DNA from: Bdellovibrionaceae bacterium UBA2339
GTDB lineage: Bacteria > Bdellovibrionota > Bdellovibrionia > Bdellovibrionales > JAMPXM01
Length of the DNA: 48,259 bases
Direction: 5' to 3'
NCBI GenBank assembly: GCA_002344785.1
Contig: DDUL01000067.1
Location: 1 to 48,259 of the forward strand
The first letter of the stretch is position 1, and every line of letters starts with the position of its first letter. Positions 8,707 to 17,760 of this stretch are shown here, in pieces. The notes under the pieces are model-generated. The model worked only from the letters and a program-made list of their open reading frames with translations. It was not told the origin of the DNA and searched no databases. Both the position numbers and the translations under genes were made by a program.

Positions 8707-9630
8707 TTAGAGCGAGCGACCGGCAAAAATGTTCTGCACCTGATGGAGAAGCTCGATCGCCTCCGCCTTCGGACGCTGAAAGGCATTGCGGCCCATGATG
8801 GATCCGAACGCACCACCTTGCGCCAAGCCCTTCACTTCTTCGAGCAGATCCGCTGTCGACTTCGCTTCGCCACCGGAGAAGATGACAATGCGCTTGCCGC
8901 CAAAGGACGAGTCGAGCACATGCTTCGAACGCTCCGCCATCGTCGCAACGGGAATGCCTTGGGCTTGATAGACTTTGCGAGCCGCATCTTGTTCGATGTG
9001 CGCGGTCGGCGGCTTCACCTTGATGATGTGCGCGCCAAGTTGTGCGGCGATTTGCGCGGCATAGGCGACCACATCGATGGCGGTCTCGCCCTCTTTGGAG
9101 AGCTGCTCACCGCGAGGATACGACCAGATCACCACTGCCAAGCCCGCCTTCTTGGCGTCGGCCGCGGCCAGGTGAATCTCCTCGTACATGGTTTTGCGTT
9201 CGGCCGAGCCGGGATAAATCGTGAAGCCAATCGCCGCGCAACCCAAGCGAAGTGCATCGTCGATGCCGCTGGTGAGTGCGGAGATCGGTGATTTGTTCGA
9301 CCACAGAGTTTCCGAGTTGTTGATTTTGAGAATCAGCGGAATTTCGCCAGCGAACTCGCGCGCACCGGCTTCAATGAAACCGAGTGGTGCCGCGTAGGCA
9401 TTGCAGCCCGACTCAATGGCCAACTGAAAGTGATAGTGGGGATCATAGCCGACGGGATTTTTCGCGAAGCTTCGCGCCGGTCCGTGCTCAAAACCTTGGT
9501 CGACCGGCAAGATCACCATTTTGCCTGTGCCAGCCAAACGCCCGTGATTCATCAGGCGGGCCAAGTTGGCCAAAGTTCCCGGGTTATCAGATCCGTACCA
9601 GCTCAAAATCTCGCGGACTCGCGGTGTCAT
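8707..9630 (-). CDS. fbaB: class I fructose-bisphosphate aldolase (FbaB/DhnA type)
   Basis: This 307-residue enzyme cleaves fructose-1,6-bisphosphate to the two triose phosphates through a Schiff base, in glycolysis and gluconeogenesis. Seen features are the N-terminal TPRVREILSWYG block, VILPVDQGFEHGP, the IIKVKPP strand and a phosphate-binding end with FSGGEAKS. It belongs to the bacterial/archaeal DhnA-like class I group of about 300 residues. I take the ATG at 9630, eight bases after AAAGG; the frame extends only three codons further to a GTG. It is probably the first gene of an aldolase-lysS-rhodanese transcript. Confidence 0.92.
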   Translation of the reverse strand: MTPRVREILSWYGSDNPGTLANLARLMNHGRLAGTGKMVILPVDQGFEHGPARSFAKNPVGYDPHYHFQLAIESGCNAYAAPLGFIEAGAREFAGEIPLILKINNSETLWSNKSPISALTSGIDDALRLGCAAIGFTIYPGSAERKTMYEEIHLAAADAKKAGLAVVIWSYPRGEQLSKEGETAIDVVAYAAQIAAQLGAHIIKVKPPTAHIEQDAARKVYQAQGIPVATMAERSKHVLDSSFGGKRIVIFSGGEAKSTADLLEEVKGLAQGGAFGSIMGRNAFQRPKAEAIELLHQVQNIFAGRSL

Positions 9631-9754
9631 TCGCAGCACCTTTCGCAGGATGAATTCTCAGGCCCATTTCGTCACAACAAGTGGGTCAAAAAACTTCGAT
9701 TTCGTGTTCGGCAAGCTAGCAAAGAATCAGAGTCGAGTGAACCCGCAAACTCAG

Positions 9755-9774
9755 GGATTGACGCCCACATGGGC
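9755..9774 (+). promoter_or_regulatory. shared intergenic motif, copy 1
   Basis: The sequence GGATTGACGCCC-ACAT-GGGC contains the palindrome GCCC-N4-GGGC preceded by GGATTGAC. A second copy with 17 of 20 identical bases lies at 19145-19164. It sits between the divergent aldolase and Nfu genes and may be an operator. I see no convincing -10 element 17 bases downstream of TTGACG, so I do not call it a promoter. Confidence 0.35.
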
Positions 9775-9837
9775 ATGAAGCAATTTGGCGCAGAGCGGTA
9801 ACGCTCGAGAAAATCGGCTTAGCAAAGGAACTCGCAG

Positions 9838-10416
9838 ATGAATCAAGCCCGCCCGACCCCACACAAAGTGAGCTTTGAGCCCACGCCCAATCCGCACACG
9901 CTTCGCTTCTCCGCTCAGCAAGTTTTCAACGAGTTCCCCGCCAACTTCACATCTTCGCAAGAGACCACGATCTCGCCACTGGCACGAAAGCTCTTTGGCT
10001 TCCCTTGGTGCCAAGGCGTTTACATCGGCCGGGATTTCGTCACGGTGACCAAAGCGGACTGGGTGGAGTGGGACATCATTGCTGAGCCCTTGGCCAATCT
10101 GATTGAAGAGCACCTCAACTCGGGCCAACCGGCCGTCGCCCCTTTGAGCGAGGCCACAGGCGCAAACGCCGCCGCGAACTCTGCCGACAGCGCTGAAATC
10201 CTGCGCATCAAAAAAATTCTCGATGAGGAAATTCGTCCGATGGTCGCGCAAGATGGTGGCGACATTGTCTTCTCACGCTTTGAGCACGGCATCGTCTATT
10301 TGCACATGCAGGGTTCTTGCGCTGGCTGCCCCAGCTCCACGATGACTCTCAAAATGGGCATTGAAGCGCGCTTGATGGAAGCCATCCCCGCCGTGAAAGA
10401 AGTGGTCGCGATCTGA
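9838..10416 (+). CDS. Nfu-type iron-sulfur cluster carrier
   Basis: The 192-residue cytoplasmic protein has an Nfu_N domain (about 8-95, starting FEPTPNPHTLRF) and a C-terminal NifU-like domain (about 118-190) with the cluster-binding CxxC in GSCAGCPSS. A short Ala-rich linker joins them. Such proteins accept [4Fe-4S] clusters from the ISC or SUF machinery and deliver them to target enzymes. HemN in this window is a radical SAM candidate client, which is inference. AAAGGA eight bases upstream fixes the ATG. It converges on the DUF366 gene with an 18-bp gap and no clear terminator. Confidence 0.9.
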   Translation: MNQARPTPHKVSFEPTPNPHTLRFSAQQVFNEFPANFTSSQETTISPLARKLFGFPWCQGVYIGRDFVTVTKADWVEWDIIAEPLANLIEEHLNSGQPAVAPLSEATGANAAANSADSAEILRIKKILDEEIRPMVAQDGGDIVFSRFEHGIVYLHMQGSCAGCPSSTMTLKMGIEARLMEAIPAVKEVVAI

Positions 10417-10434
10417 TTTTCGAAACGCGCGGGC

Positions 10435-11046
10435 TCAGCGCACCCAACGCACTTTGGTTTGCGCATCTCTCAAGCCCTGATCCTCACGGGCCATGGCTTG
10501 GAGAATGCTTTGGGCCACGAGCTTCGCATCCAATCCCAAATCACTTAGTGAAGCCGTCTGCACCGGCGTGCCTTCGTTGGTCACGTTGATGGCAAAGTGA
10601 ATCAGGCCCGACACCGGACTGACGGTGGCAATCGAGATCGAAAGCTTTCCCGCGCCCAGATACAAATCATCGCCTTCTCGACGCAGCTCCGACGCGCGAT
10701 TTGCGGTGGGCTTGCCTTGTAGTGATTCGCGCAGCACCTCGCCCGCCAGTGCGGAGAAGAGCCTTTGCCTTGCGGTCATTTCGCGAAGGTTCGCACCAAA
10801 GATCTCCATGATAAAATGCAACATCCGCGCGCCGCGGATGGGGCTTTGCTCCAGCAGATCTTCGCCGTCGACCATGTGCTCAAAACTCACGTCACAGGCT
10901 CCGACCCAGGCCACGAGCGAATCCCCCATCAGACCTTCGCTCATGTACGCAAAGAGCGATCGCAGCTGTGTGCCATCATAGGCCATCTCTTGCGATAGAA
11001 ACTTAGTCTTGAGGCTGAATTGAACTTGCGGCTCAGCTTGCGTCAT
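10435..11046 (-). CDS. DUF366 family protein, coupled to queC
   Basis: This 203-residue protein matches the DUF366 pattern: an early YDGTQLRSLFAY segment, GDSLVAWVGACDV, a MLHFIMEIFG block, GDDLYLGAGKLSISIATVSPVSGLIHFAINV, and a C-terminal KVRWVR. The ATG at 11046 overlaps the queC stop as ATGA, with GGAGG six bases upstream, so translation is coupled. Longer starts inside queC are less likely. The family has no established biochemical role that I know. The tight link to queC suggests a part in deazaguanine or queuosine metabolism, but this is inference only. Confidence 0.8.
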   Translation of the reverse strand: MTQAEPQVQFSLKTKFLSQEMAYDGTQLRSLFAYMSEGLMGDSLVAWVGACDVSFEHMVDGEDLLEQSPIRGARMLHFIMEIFGANLREMTARQRLFSALAGEVLRESLQGKPTANRASELRREGDDLYLGAGKLSISIATVSPVSGLIHFAINVTNEGTPVQTASLSDLGLDAKLVAQSILQAMAREDQGLRDAQTKVRWVR

Positions 11047-11699
11047 TTCCATCCTCCAGCGCGTTTGAATCGCTGACATGATTCACATTCGCCACAAGCC
11101 TGTGCTTCACCCAAGTAGCAGGGCCACATCAGATGAAAGGGCGCCTTGATTTGCCGTCCGAGTTCCACAATCTCAGTCTTGTGCATGCCGACGGTCGCGC
11201 ACTCCACTCGAACCTGATTGGCCGTGGAAAAGCGAAGCGAAGCCGTCACACTTTCCATGTACGCTTGCGTGTTGTCGGGGAAGGTCGTCGCCTCTTCAAG
11301 ATTAAATCCCGGAACGATGACTTTCGCGCCCAAGCCTTCAGCGAAAGCCGCGGCGATGCTAAGAAAGATCCCGTTACGATTCGGCACCCACACTGATTTT
11401 GCGGTTTCAGTGCTTTGTGCGAAGTCGTCGATCTGCACATCGGCGCCCGTGGGCACTTGCATCTGCGCGGAAACCAGCGACGTGCGCGTGAAGTCTCGAA
11501 ACCACTTCAAATCCAAACTTTGGTGGCGAACACCCGCAAGTTCCGCGATCGCACGAGCGCGTTCGATTTCGCGAGGCGCAGCTCTTTGCCCGTAGTCAAA
11601 AGTCAGCGCCAGTACCGCGCGCCCTTTCTGGGCTTCGAGCCAAAAATTGACCGTCGAATCTAAACCGCTCGAAAGCAAAACGACGGACTTTTCGCTCAT
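11043..11699 (-). CDS. queC: 7-cyano-7-deazaguanine synthase
   Basis: QueC converts 7-carboxy-7-deazaguanine to preQ0 using ammonia and ATP, an early step of queuosine synthesis. The 218 residues are near family length. An ATP pyrophosphatase PP-loop SSGLDSTVN is seen at the N-terminus, and a zinc site C-x7-C-x2-C-x2-C (CYLGEAQACGECESC) near the C-terminus. It overlaps the gene on each side by ATGA junctions, so the three genes 12361-10435 form one translationally coupled unit. Its pathway partners tgt and queA lie 6-9 kb away in the same orientation. Confidence 0.95.
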   Translation of the reverse strand: MSEKSVVLLSSGLDSTVNFWLEAQKGRAVLALTFDYGQRAAPREIERARAIAELAGVRHQSLDLKWFRDFTRTSLVSAQMQVPTGADVQIDDFAQSTETAKSVWVPNRNGIFLSIAAAFAEGLGAKVIVPGFNLEEATTFPDNTQAYMESVTASLRFSTANQVRVECATVGMHKTEIVELGRQIKAPFHLMWPCYLGEAQACGECESCQRFKRAGGWK

Positions 11700-12361
11700 G
11701 TCGTCGATTTGGTTTTTTGGTTCGACTTACGGCGCGAGCCAGTCTCGGCTTTGGGCGATGCCTTGGATGACGCTGGGGCTACTGCATTTGCCGACGATCC
11801 CGCGCGGGCCTTGGACTTCTGCGACTTTGAGGAGCGAGACTTTTTCTCGACCGCGCCCTGAGCTTCGAGCGAAGTTTCCGTCGCCGCGACTTCGGCGCCC
11901 GTCAAATCCGCGGGCATGTCTGCTCGCGTTTCTGGTGGCATTTCAGGTGTGGTCTGTGGCGTCGCGGCTGACCCCGAAGTTGATTTGCTTCCCCATTCTT
12001 CCAAAGTCTTTTTGACCGGCTGAGGAATGCGCTCAGACTCCAACATCTGCGCGCGAACCGAGGCCGCTCGCTCGAGCACCGCACGGCCAACTCGACCCAC
12101 AAGATCATGGGGATTCTGCTCAATGCGATGAAGTGTCTGCTGAAGAATCTGCGAACCTGAATGCGAAAGATTGAGAAGCATTTGGTCAGTGATCTGCGGC
12201 ACCTTGGTCTGAACTGTCGCTTGAACAGTCGCCTGCAAGCTGCCTTGAACTTCCTGAACTCGAGACTGAACTTTTTTAATGAGCTTTCCGACTTGAGCCC
12301 CGACCTCAGCTTGAGCGGACTTCGATGCGGACTGCGCGGTCTCAACGAGCTTGGACGCCAT
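11696..12361 (-). CDS. Ala/Lys/Gln-rich protein of unknown function
   Basis: The 221-residue protein starts at an ATG preceded by GGGGGGTG (an upstream in-frame start is weaker). Residues 1-110 look like a long amphipathic helix with many Gln, Val and Lys residues, suggestive of a coiled coil or lipid-binding helix. The C-terminal third is Pro/Thr/Glu-rich and then strongly basic (KKSRSSKSQKSKAR, KSNQKTK), a likely disordered, possibly nucleic-acid-binding tail. No family was recognised. Its stop overlaps the queC start as ATGA, and it lies 48 bases after recJ. Confidence 0.65.
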   Translation of the reverse strand: MASKLVETAQSASKSAQAEVGAQVGKLIKKVQSRVQEVQGSLQATVQATVQTKVPQITDQMLLNLSHSGSQILQQTLHRIEQNPHDLVGRVGRAVLERAASVRAQMLESERIPQPVKKTLEEWGSKSTSGSAATPQTTPEMPPETRADMPADLTGAEVAATETSLEAQGAVEKKSRSSKSQKSKARAGSSANAVAPASSKASPKAETGSRRKSNQKTKSTT

Positions 12362-12409
12362 TTCACCCCCCTGACGCGGAGCTTGAGGTAACATTTTCGC
12401 GTCTGAGCT

Positions 12410-14320
12410 TCAAGCCAAGGGCGAGCTCAAATCCACACCGCGAATGGCCTGAACCAAAAGCTGAAGTTCGCGGCGCCCTTGATAGTGATTCCATTGCGGC
12501 TCAACCAGCACATCCACGCGCTGACCTTGGCCAATGCTGTCGGGATTTACGGGAGAAAACCAAACCGCCTGGACCGCATCTGTTCCCGCCTGCGCCAAGC
12601 GAAGGCGCAAATGCCCGCCCTTCATTTCGCGCCGCATCGTTACCCGCGCATCCCGAATGAGCAAACGTGGCGGCGGAGCTGACGCCCCAAAGGGGCCAGC
12701 GGCCTCGAGCCAATTCATCAGGCTCGGCGTGATCTCACCGAGCTTCAGATCCAAATCATAATGTTGAACTTGAGGACGAGGCCGCAAGTTCAGTTCCTGA
12801 TTCTGAATTTCAAAGTAACGAATCAGATCCGCCCGCAATTGATCGAGCATGTCGACCGAGGTTTCAAAGCCCGCCGCCATCGCATGCCCGCCGAACTGAT
12901 GCAGGCTGTGCGCTGCGGTCGTCATCGCTTCCGTCAGCGAATGCGGACTGCGATCTGGCAAGCGCGCGCTGCCGATGATGAGCCCCGATTCGCCCTCGAC
13001 AGCGCCCACGAAAGTCGGCACGCCGAATTTTTGCGCGAGCCGCGTGGCCACAAGCCCGACCACACCGCGATGAAACTCACGACTAGCCAGCACAATGGCT
13101 GCAGGAGGCGGCTGACTGATGCCTCGCAAAGCTTGATCAGCCGCTTGATCGGTGAGTTTTTGCGAGGCCTGGCGCTCTTGATTGTTGGCGAGCACGAGCG
13201 AGCAAAGCTCCCGAGCCCGCGCTTCATCGCTCTCCAAATAAATCTCAAGCGGCTGCAAACCAGACCCCATTCGCGACAGCGCATTGAGTTTAGGTGCAAA
13301 GCGAATCGCGACATCTTGGGCGTTGAGGCTTCGCCCCCAAAGATCCAATGACTTGAGCAACTCGCGAAGACCAGTTCGCGAAGTTTCCGCAAGCTTCAAA
13401 AGTCCATGCTTCACCAAAATGCGATTCTCCGCCTGAAGCGGAACAAGATCCGTGATGGTTCCGATTGCATAGACATCCAGCAAACTCTTCGGATCAAATC
13501 CGGCGCACAAACCTTCTTCCATCAACACACGCCGTAGCGCCAAGACCACATAGAAGATGACACCTGTGCCGCACAAGTGGCCAAGGCCGGACTCACAGTC
13601 GCCGCGATTGGGATTCACCACGGCCACAGCCTCAGGCAGAATCGGCCGCGCGTGCTCATCGAGTTTAGGCAAGTGATGATCGGTGATGATGACGTCGATG
13701 CCTAAGGCGCGCGCGGTTTGCACTTCGTGCATGGCCGTGATGCCAAGGTCGATGGAGACGAGCACTGTGCAGTCGGTCTCGCGCTTGAGGCGTTCAAGCG
13801 CCTCATCGTGAAGTCCATAGCCTTCGGTCAGGCGCTGCGGCTGATAGCCTCGCACGCGCTGAAAGCCGAGCTTGTGAAAAGCCTCAAGCGCCAGGGCCAA
13901 GCCGCTGGTGCCATCCAAATCGTAGTCCGCATAAAGGACAATCGACTCTTGCTTCGCCAAAGCGAGCTTGAGGCGATCAATCGCCTTGGGCAGATCCTTA
14001 AGAAGCATCGGATCGCGCAGATCCTTGAGGCTCGGTCGAAACCAAGCTTGCAGCTGTTCGGCAGTCTTCAAGCCGCGCGCAAAAAGAAACTCAACCAGTC
14101 GAGGCGGAATCTGCGCGGCCTTGGAAAGTTCCGCGCATTCAAGTTCAGAGGGGGACGGTCCGCGGCGCTCCCAAAGCGCCGTCGACGGCTGTGTGGACAA
14201 CGGAGGCGGTGATTCCGCCCCGTGCTCCTTCGCCAGAGGATTGGGCTGGCGCTCGAGCTGAGGTTGCGAAGTGGCGAGAGCTTCACCACTCAGCATAACT
14301 TGAGTGTCCACTTCCAACAT
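12410..14320 (-). CDS. recJ: single-stranded-DNA-specific exonuclease RecJ
   Basis: RecJ degrades single-stranded DNA 5' to 3' in recombinational and mismatch repair. From the ATG at 14320 it is 636 residues. DHH-family motifs are seen: Asp132 in ADYDLDG, DLGIT, and Asp214-His-His in ITDHH. A DHHA1 GGHAMAAGFE and a C-terminal OB domain follow. AGGAGG lies three bases before this ATG, a short spacing. The frame runs upstream to 14407, but that would overlap secF by 62 bases. About 45 extra Pro/Gln-rich residues precede the usual core. It sits 25 bases after secF. Confidence 0.93.
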   Translation of the reverse strand: MLEVDTQVMLSGEALATSQPQLERQPNPLAKEHGAESPPPLSTQPSTALWERRGPSPSELECAELSKAAQIPPRLVEFLFARGLKTAEQLQAWFRPSLKDLRDPMLLKDLPKAIDRLKLALAKQESIVLYADYDLDGTSGLALALEAFHKLGFQRVRGYQPQRLTEGYGLHDEALERLKRETDCTVLVSIDLGITAMHEVQTARALGIDVIITDHHLPKLDEHARPILPEAVAVVNPNRGDCESGLGHLCGTGVIFYVVLALRRVLMEEGLCAGFDPKSLLDVYAIGTITDLVPLQAENRILVKHGLLKLAETSRTGLRELLKSLDLWGRSLNAQDVAIRFAPKLNALSRMGSGLQPLEIYLESDEARARELCSLVLANNQERQASQKLTDQAADQALRGISQPPPAAIVLASREFHRGVVGLVATRLAQKFGVPTFVGAVEGESGLIIGSARLPDRSPHSLTEAMTTAAHSLHQFGGHAMAAGFETSVDMLDQLRADLIRYFEIQNQELNLRPRPQVQHYDLDLKLGEITPSLMNWLEAAGPFGASAPPPRLLIRDARVTMRREMKGGHLRLRLAQAGTDAVQAVWFSPVNPDSIGQGQRVDVLVEPQWNHYQGRRELQLLVQAIRGVDLSSPLA

Positions 14321-14345
14321 GAGCCTCCTGAAGCCAAACTTCAGC

Positions 14346-15344
14346 TCAAGCTTTGGCCGCCGCTCGCGGCATGGGCGATGAAGCCGGCGCCTTCTTACCC
14401 GCGCCACCCATCATCTTGTCGTAGACCAAAATCAACGGGGCCGCGACGTAGATCGACGAGTACATACCGACACCCACACCGAGCATCAGCGTGAATGCAA
14501 TCTGCTCAATCACTCCGCCGCCATAGAGATAAAGACCCAAGCAAGCCATGAAGGTCGTAAAGCCCGTCAAAATGGTTCGCGTGAGCATGTCGTTGATGGC
14601 TTGGTTGATGATGTCGTACAGACTCACGCCGCGCATCTTCGGTAGAGTTTCTCGGATTCGGTCAAAGGTCACGATGGTGTCGTTGAGCGAGTAGCCGATA
14701 AGCGTGAGGATGGCCGCCATGATCTGCACGTTGAACTCGCGATCCAAGAGTGCGAACACACCCAAGACCAGCAAAGTGTCGTGCAAGAGCGAAAGCACAG
14801 CTCCCGGCGCATAGGCGTAATCGAAGCGAATCGACACATAGATCAGAATCAAGATGAAGGAATAAAGCGCGGCCAGAAAGCCATTCTTCTTCAATTCGCT
14901 TCCAACTTGCGGGCCCACAGTGTCGACGCGCAAAACACCTTCGTCCTTCAGTCCAAAGGACTGCGAGAACTCAGCCTTGATAGCATCGATTTGTTTCACC
15001 AAGGCTTGGTTGATCTCCTTCTCGGTCGCGCCTGTCGGCGTACCCAGGCGGATGATGAACTCGTGATGTTCGCCGATGCTTTGCACAGAAGCCTCTTTGA
15101 GACCCAGCTTTTCGACACTGGCGCGAACTTGTTCGGCCGTGACCGCCTGCTCAAATTTCATTTGAACTTCGGTTCCACCGGAAAAGTCGATGCCGTAGTT
15201 GAGTCCCTTGAAGATCAACAGGCCAATCGCCACGATGGTCAGAATCAGCGACAAGCCACCCATCAAAGGCGCTAAGCGCACAAAGTCGATGCCTTTTTTC
15301 GTTGTCGCCGCGGAGGATTTAATTTGCGTGTAGTCTTTTGACAT
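14346..15344 (-). CDS. secF: protein translocase subunit SecF
   Basis: SecF works with SecD and YajC beside SecYEG, using the proton gradient to pull exported proteins through the inner membrane. The 332 residues hold TM1 near 25-45 and the GIDFSGGTEVQ motif. A periplasmic P4-like domain follows, then a five-TM bundle with the resistance-nodulation type motif LTLIGYSLNDTIVTFDRIRE. I use the ATG at 15344; a GTG one codon earlier is possible. Its start is four bases after the secD stop, so the two are translated together. Confidence 0.96.
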   Translation of the reverse strand: MSKDYTQIKSSAATTKKGIDFVRLAPLMGGLSLILTIVAIGLLIFKGLNYGIDFSGGTEVQMKFEQAVTAEQVRASVEKLGLKEASVQSIGEHHEFIIRLGTPTGATEKEINQALVKQIDAIKAEFSQSFGLKDEGVLRVDTVGPQVGSELKKNGFLAALYSFILILIYVSIRFDYAYAPGAVLSLLHDTLLVLGVFALLDREFNVQIMAAILTLIGYSLNDTIVTFDRIRETLPKMRGVSLYDIINQAINDMLTRTILTGFTTFMACLGLYLYGGGVIEQIAFTLMLGVGVGMYSSIYVAAPLILVYDKMMGGAGKKAPASSPMPRAAAKA

Positions 15345-15348
15345 CACA

Positions 15349-17058
15349 TCACCACTTAATCGAGGGATTGAGTTTCCACTTCAGCACCAAAAGATCGAGC
15401 AACGAGCGCGTGAAGAACACGGCGGTAAACAGCGTGATCACCAAACCTGTCACCAACGTGATCGCAAATCCGCGCACAGGACCGGTGCCGTAGTACATCA
15501 GCACCAAGCACACGGCGATCGACACCAGGTTGGCGTCAAAGATCGACGACATCGCTCGATCAAAGCCTTCGCGAATGGCCTGCGCCATCGTAAGACCTTT
15601 CGCCATCTCTTCTTTGATCCGCTCAAAGATGATCACGCTCGAGTCCACCGAAATGCCAAGCCCCAAGGCCAAGCCTGCAATACCCGGCAGAGTGAGCGTG
15701 GCGCCCAGAGCGGACAACACCGCAAGAGTTGCAGCGAGGTTCAAGCCGAGCGCGAGATTCGCGAGCATTCCAAAGCTTCGGTAAAAACCAAACATGAAGA
15801 TGAAAACAAAGGCCGCCGCGACCATTGCGCCCTTCGCGCCTTGCGCGATGGCATCGGCGCCCAAGCTTGGGCCCACCGTGCGCTCTTCAAGCTGCTCCAG
15901 CGCCGCCGGCAAAGCACCGGATTTAAGCGCCATTGAAATCAGCTTCGCTTCATTGAGTTGCTTATTGTAATCGCGACCACCGCCCAGCGTGATCTGCCCG
16001 CGACCGCCCGTGATCGGCTCATTGATCACTGGCGCCGACTTCACAACTTTATCCAGCACAATCGCCATGTACTGTTTGTTGTTTCGGCGCGTGAGATCAC
16101 CAAAGAGTCGTGTGCCCACCGCATTGAAAGTGAAGCTCACAACAGGATTGCCGTACTCGCCCGGGGCGACGTGAGCATCCGTGAGCGTGTCACCGGTCAC
16201 CATCTCTGTCGTCTTGAGCAAGTAAGGAATTCGTCCGGCCTCTAAACTTTCGGCGTTCTCCGCCTTTTCAAACAGCACCAATGTGTTCGCCGGAATCTTT
16301 CCCTTCAGCGCTTCATTGAGCTTATCCACGTAAGCCGAGTACTTCATATCCCCGCCCAACTTGAAGCCGCCGTCTTTCTCCGCGGTTTCAATCAAGCCTT
16401 GAATCTCGGCCGTGCCCACAGTGGTGTCGACAATCATAAAATCCAAGCGCGCCGTCTTGTTGATCAGCTCTTTGGCGTTGGCGGCATCTTGAATGCCAGG
16501 CAGCTGCACCAAAATTCGGTCGTCACCTTGTGCCGAGATCGAAGGTTCGGCGACGCCGAACTCGTCGATGCGGTTACGAATGGTGTTGATACCTTGTTCG
16601 ACCATGCGTTTGGAGAAATCGCGAACATGCAGTTCGGAGTACTCAAGCTTGGTGGTGTTCCCTTCAGCCGAGGCCACGTTGAAGGTGTTGCCGTAGCGAT
16701 CCGTCACAAACTTGGACACTTGCGCTGCGGGCGCGCCTTCCAAAGTGATCTCGCCTCGAAGCGCATCGCCGACGGTGCCGCGAACACCGCTCACCTTATC
16801 GCGCTCCAGTTCAATCGGAAGCTCGGCACTCAGGCGCGTGGTTTCAACTTTCAACGCACCTTCGATGTCGACTCGCATGACCAAATGCAAGCCGCCTTGA
16901 ATGTCCAAGCCCATGGTCATCTTCGACTTGGTCGGCCACCACGGAAGCTTGTTCACATCCATGATGTTCGGCGCGGCCCAAACCAACGCCAGCACCAGTG
17001 CGCCCAGCGATATGCCGACTCGCGTGCGCAAATTTTCTGTTCCTGAAATCGCGCTCAT
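15349..17058 (-). CDS. secD: protein translocase subunit SecD
   Basis: This 569-residue inner-membrane protein has TM1 (about 13-32), the GLDIQGGLHLVMRV motif, and a large periplasmic region with the P1 head and base domains. A C-terminal five-TM domain follows, with GIAGLALGLGISVDSSVIIFERIKEE. Length and order are normal for SecD. Its start overlaps the yajC stop as ATGA, and secF follows after four bases, giving the classical yajC-secD-secF unit for late steps of protein export. No unusual residues were noticed. Confidence 0.97.
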   Translation of the reverse strand: MSAISGTENLRTRVGISLGALVLALVWAAPNIMDVNKLPWWPTKSKMTMGLDIQGGLHLVMRVDIEGALKVETTRLSAELPIELERDKVSGVRGTVGDALRGEITLEGAPAAQVSKFVTDRYGNTFNVASAEGNTTKLEYSELHVRDFSKRMVEQGINTIRNRIDEFGVAEPSISAQGDDRILVQLPGIQDAANAKELINKTARLDFMIVDTTVGTAEIQGLIETAEKDGGFKLGGDMKYSAYVDKLNEALKGKIPANTLVLFEKAENAESLEAGRIPYLLKTTEMVTGDTLTDAHVAPGEYGNPVVSFTFNAVGTRLFGDLTRRNNKQYMAIVLDKVVKSAPVINEPITGGRGQITLGGGRDYNKQLNEAKLISMALKSGALPAALEQLEERTVGPSLGADAIAQGAKGAMVAAAFVFIFMFGFYRSFGMLANLALGLNLAATLAVLSALGATLTLPGIAGLALGLGISVDSSVIIFERIKEEMAKGLTMAQAIREGFDRAMSSIFDANLVSIAVCLVLMYYGTGPVRGFAITLVTGLVITLFTAVFFTRSLLDLLVLKWKLNPSIKW

Positions 17059-17495
17059 GCCTTACCTCCCGCCGGAGAAGCGTCCGTCTGAGTTGCCGAT
17101 TGCAGCGAAGTGCTCACCATCGAACGCAACACTTTGATGCGAACGCCGTCGGCGATCTCCAAAGTCACAACAGTGTCGGTCATGCCCTCAACGCGTCCGA
17201 GAATTCCGGAGTTGGTCACGACTTCGTCACCGCGCTTGAGTTTCGAAAGAAACTCCTGGTGAGCCTTACGCTGCTTTTGCTGAGGACGGATGATGAGGAC
17301 ATAAAAGATGCCGATCATGAATACAAAGGGCATCAGCTGCGCCCAAATCGGAGCCGGTGCTGCACCGGCCGCCGGCGCCTGCGCGAAAGCCGTGTTCGCC
17401 CAAGTCGCAACGGCGATCGCCGCCACGACCTGACCCAGCTTTCGCAGATCGAATGAAGTATGGGAAATGGTGTGAGCAAAGGACTGGATTGGCAT
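17055..17495 (-). CDS. yajC: preprotein translocase subunit YajC, with an extra signal-like segment
   Basis: The ATG at 17495 with GGAGG seven bases upstream gives 146 residues. The YajC core is plain: a single TM (PFVFMIGIFYVLIIRPQQK), then a basic linker and a small cytoplasmic domain with LKRGDEVVTNSGILGRV. Unusually, a second hydrophobic stretch ending NTAFAQAPAAG comes before the TM and looks like a cleavable signal peptide. Typical YajC has only the one anchor. The order tgt-yajC-secD-secF is the common bacterial one. Confidence 0.92.
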   Translation of the reverse strand: MPIQSFAHTISHTSFDLRKLGQVVAAIAVATWANTAFAQAPAAGAAPAPIWAQLMPFVFMIGIFYVLIIRPQQKQRKAHQEFLSKLKRGDEVVTNSGILGRVEGMTDTVVTLEIADGVRIKVLRSMVSTSLQSATQTDASPAGGKA

Positions 17496-17760
17496 GAATT
17501 TTCCTCCGCAAGGCGCGCCGATGGAATGGACCGCGGCCGAATTGCTGAACTTTCCGCTGAACAAAAATCGCCACGCGAACTCGCGCGCGAATCAGAAGGC
17601 TAAGAATGTTCACGATTCTCAAGGCTTGTCCACTATCCCTCGCGTGATCAGCGAATCGCCGACAGTGATTGCCGCAGCGCGAAGCTGTTGTTGCTGAAGG
17701 TCTATGCAAATTCCCTAACGGTGTTCGCGACCCGTCATGGCCCGTTCCGCCTTCAATCAA

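Noticed and set aside
6964..9291. A 775-residue plus-strand open frame
   Set aside because: It is antisense to lysS, fbaB and part of the rhodanese gene, all of which have clear family motifs and ribosome sites. Its composition (His/Arg/Leu-rich) is typical of a codon-bias shadow.
9758..9786. TTGACG as a sigma-70 -35 element
   Set aside because: The hexamer 17 bases downstream is CAATTT, and the other copy of this motif also lacks a -10.
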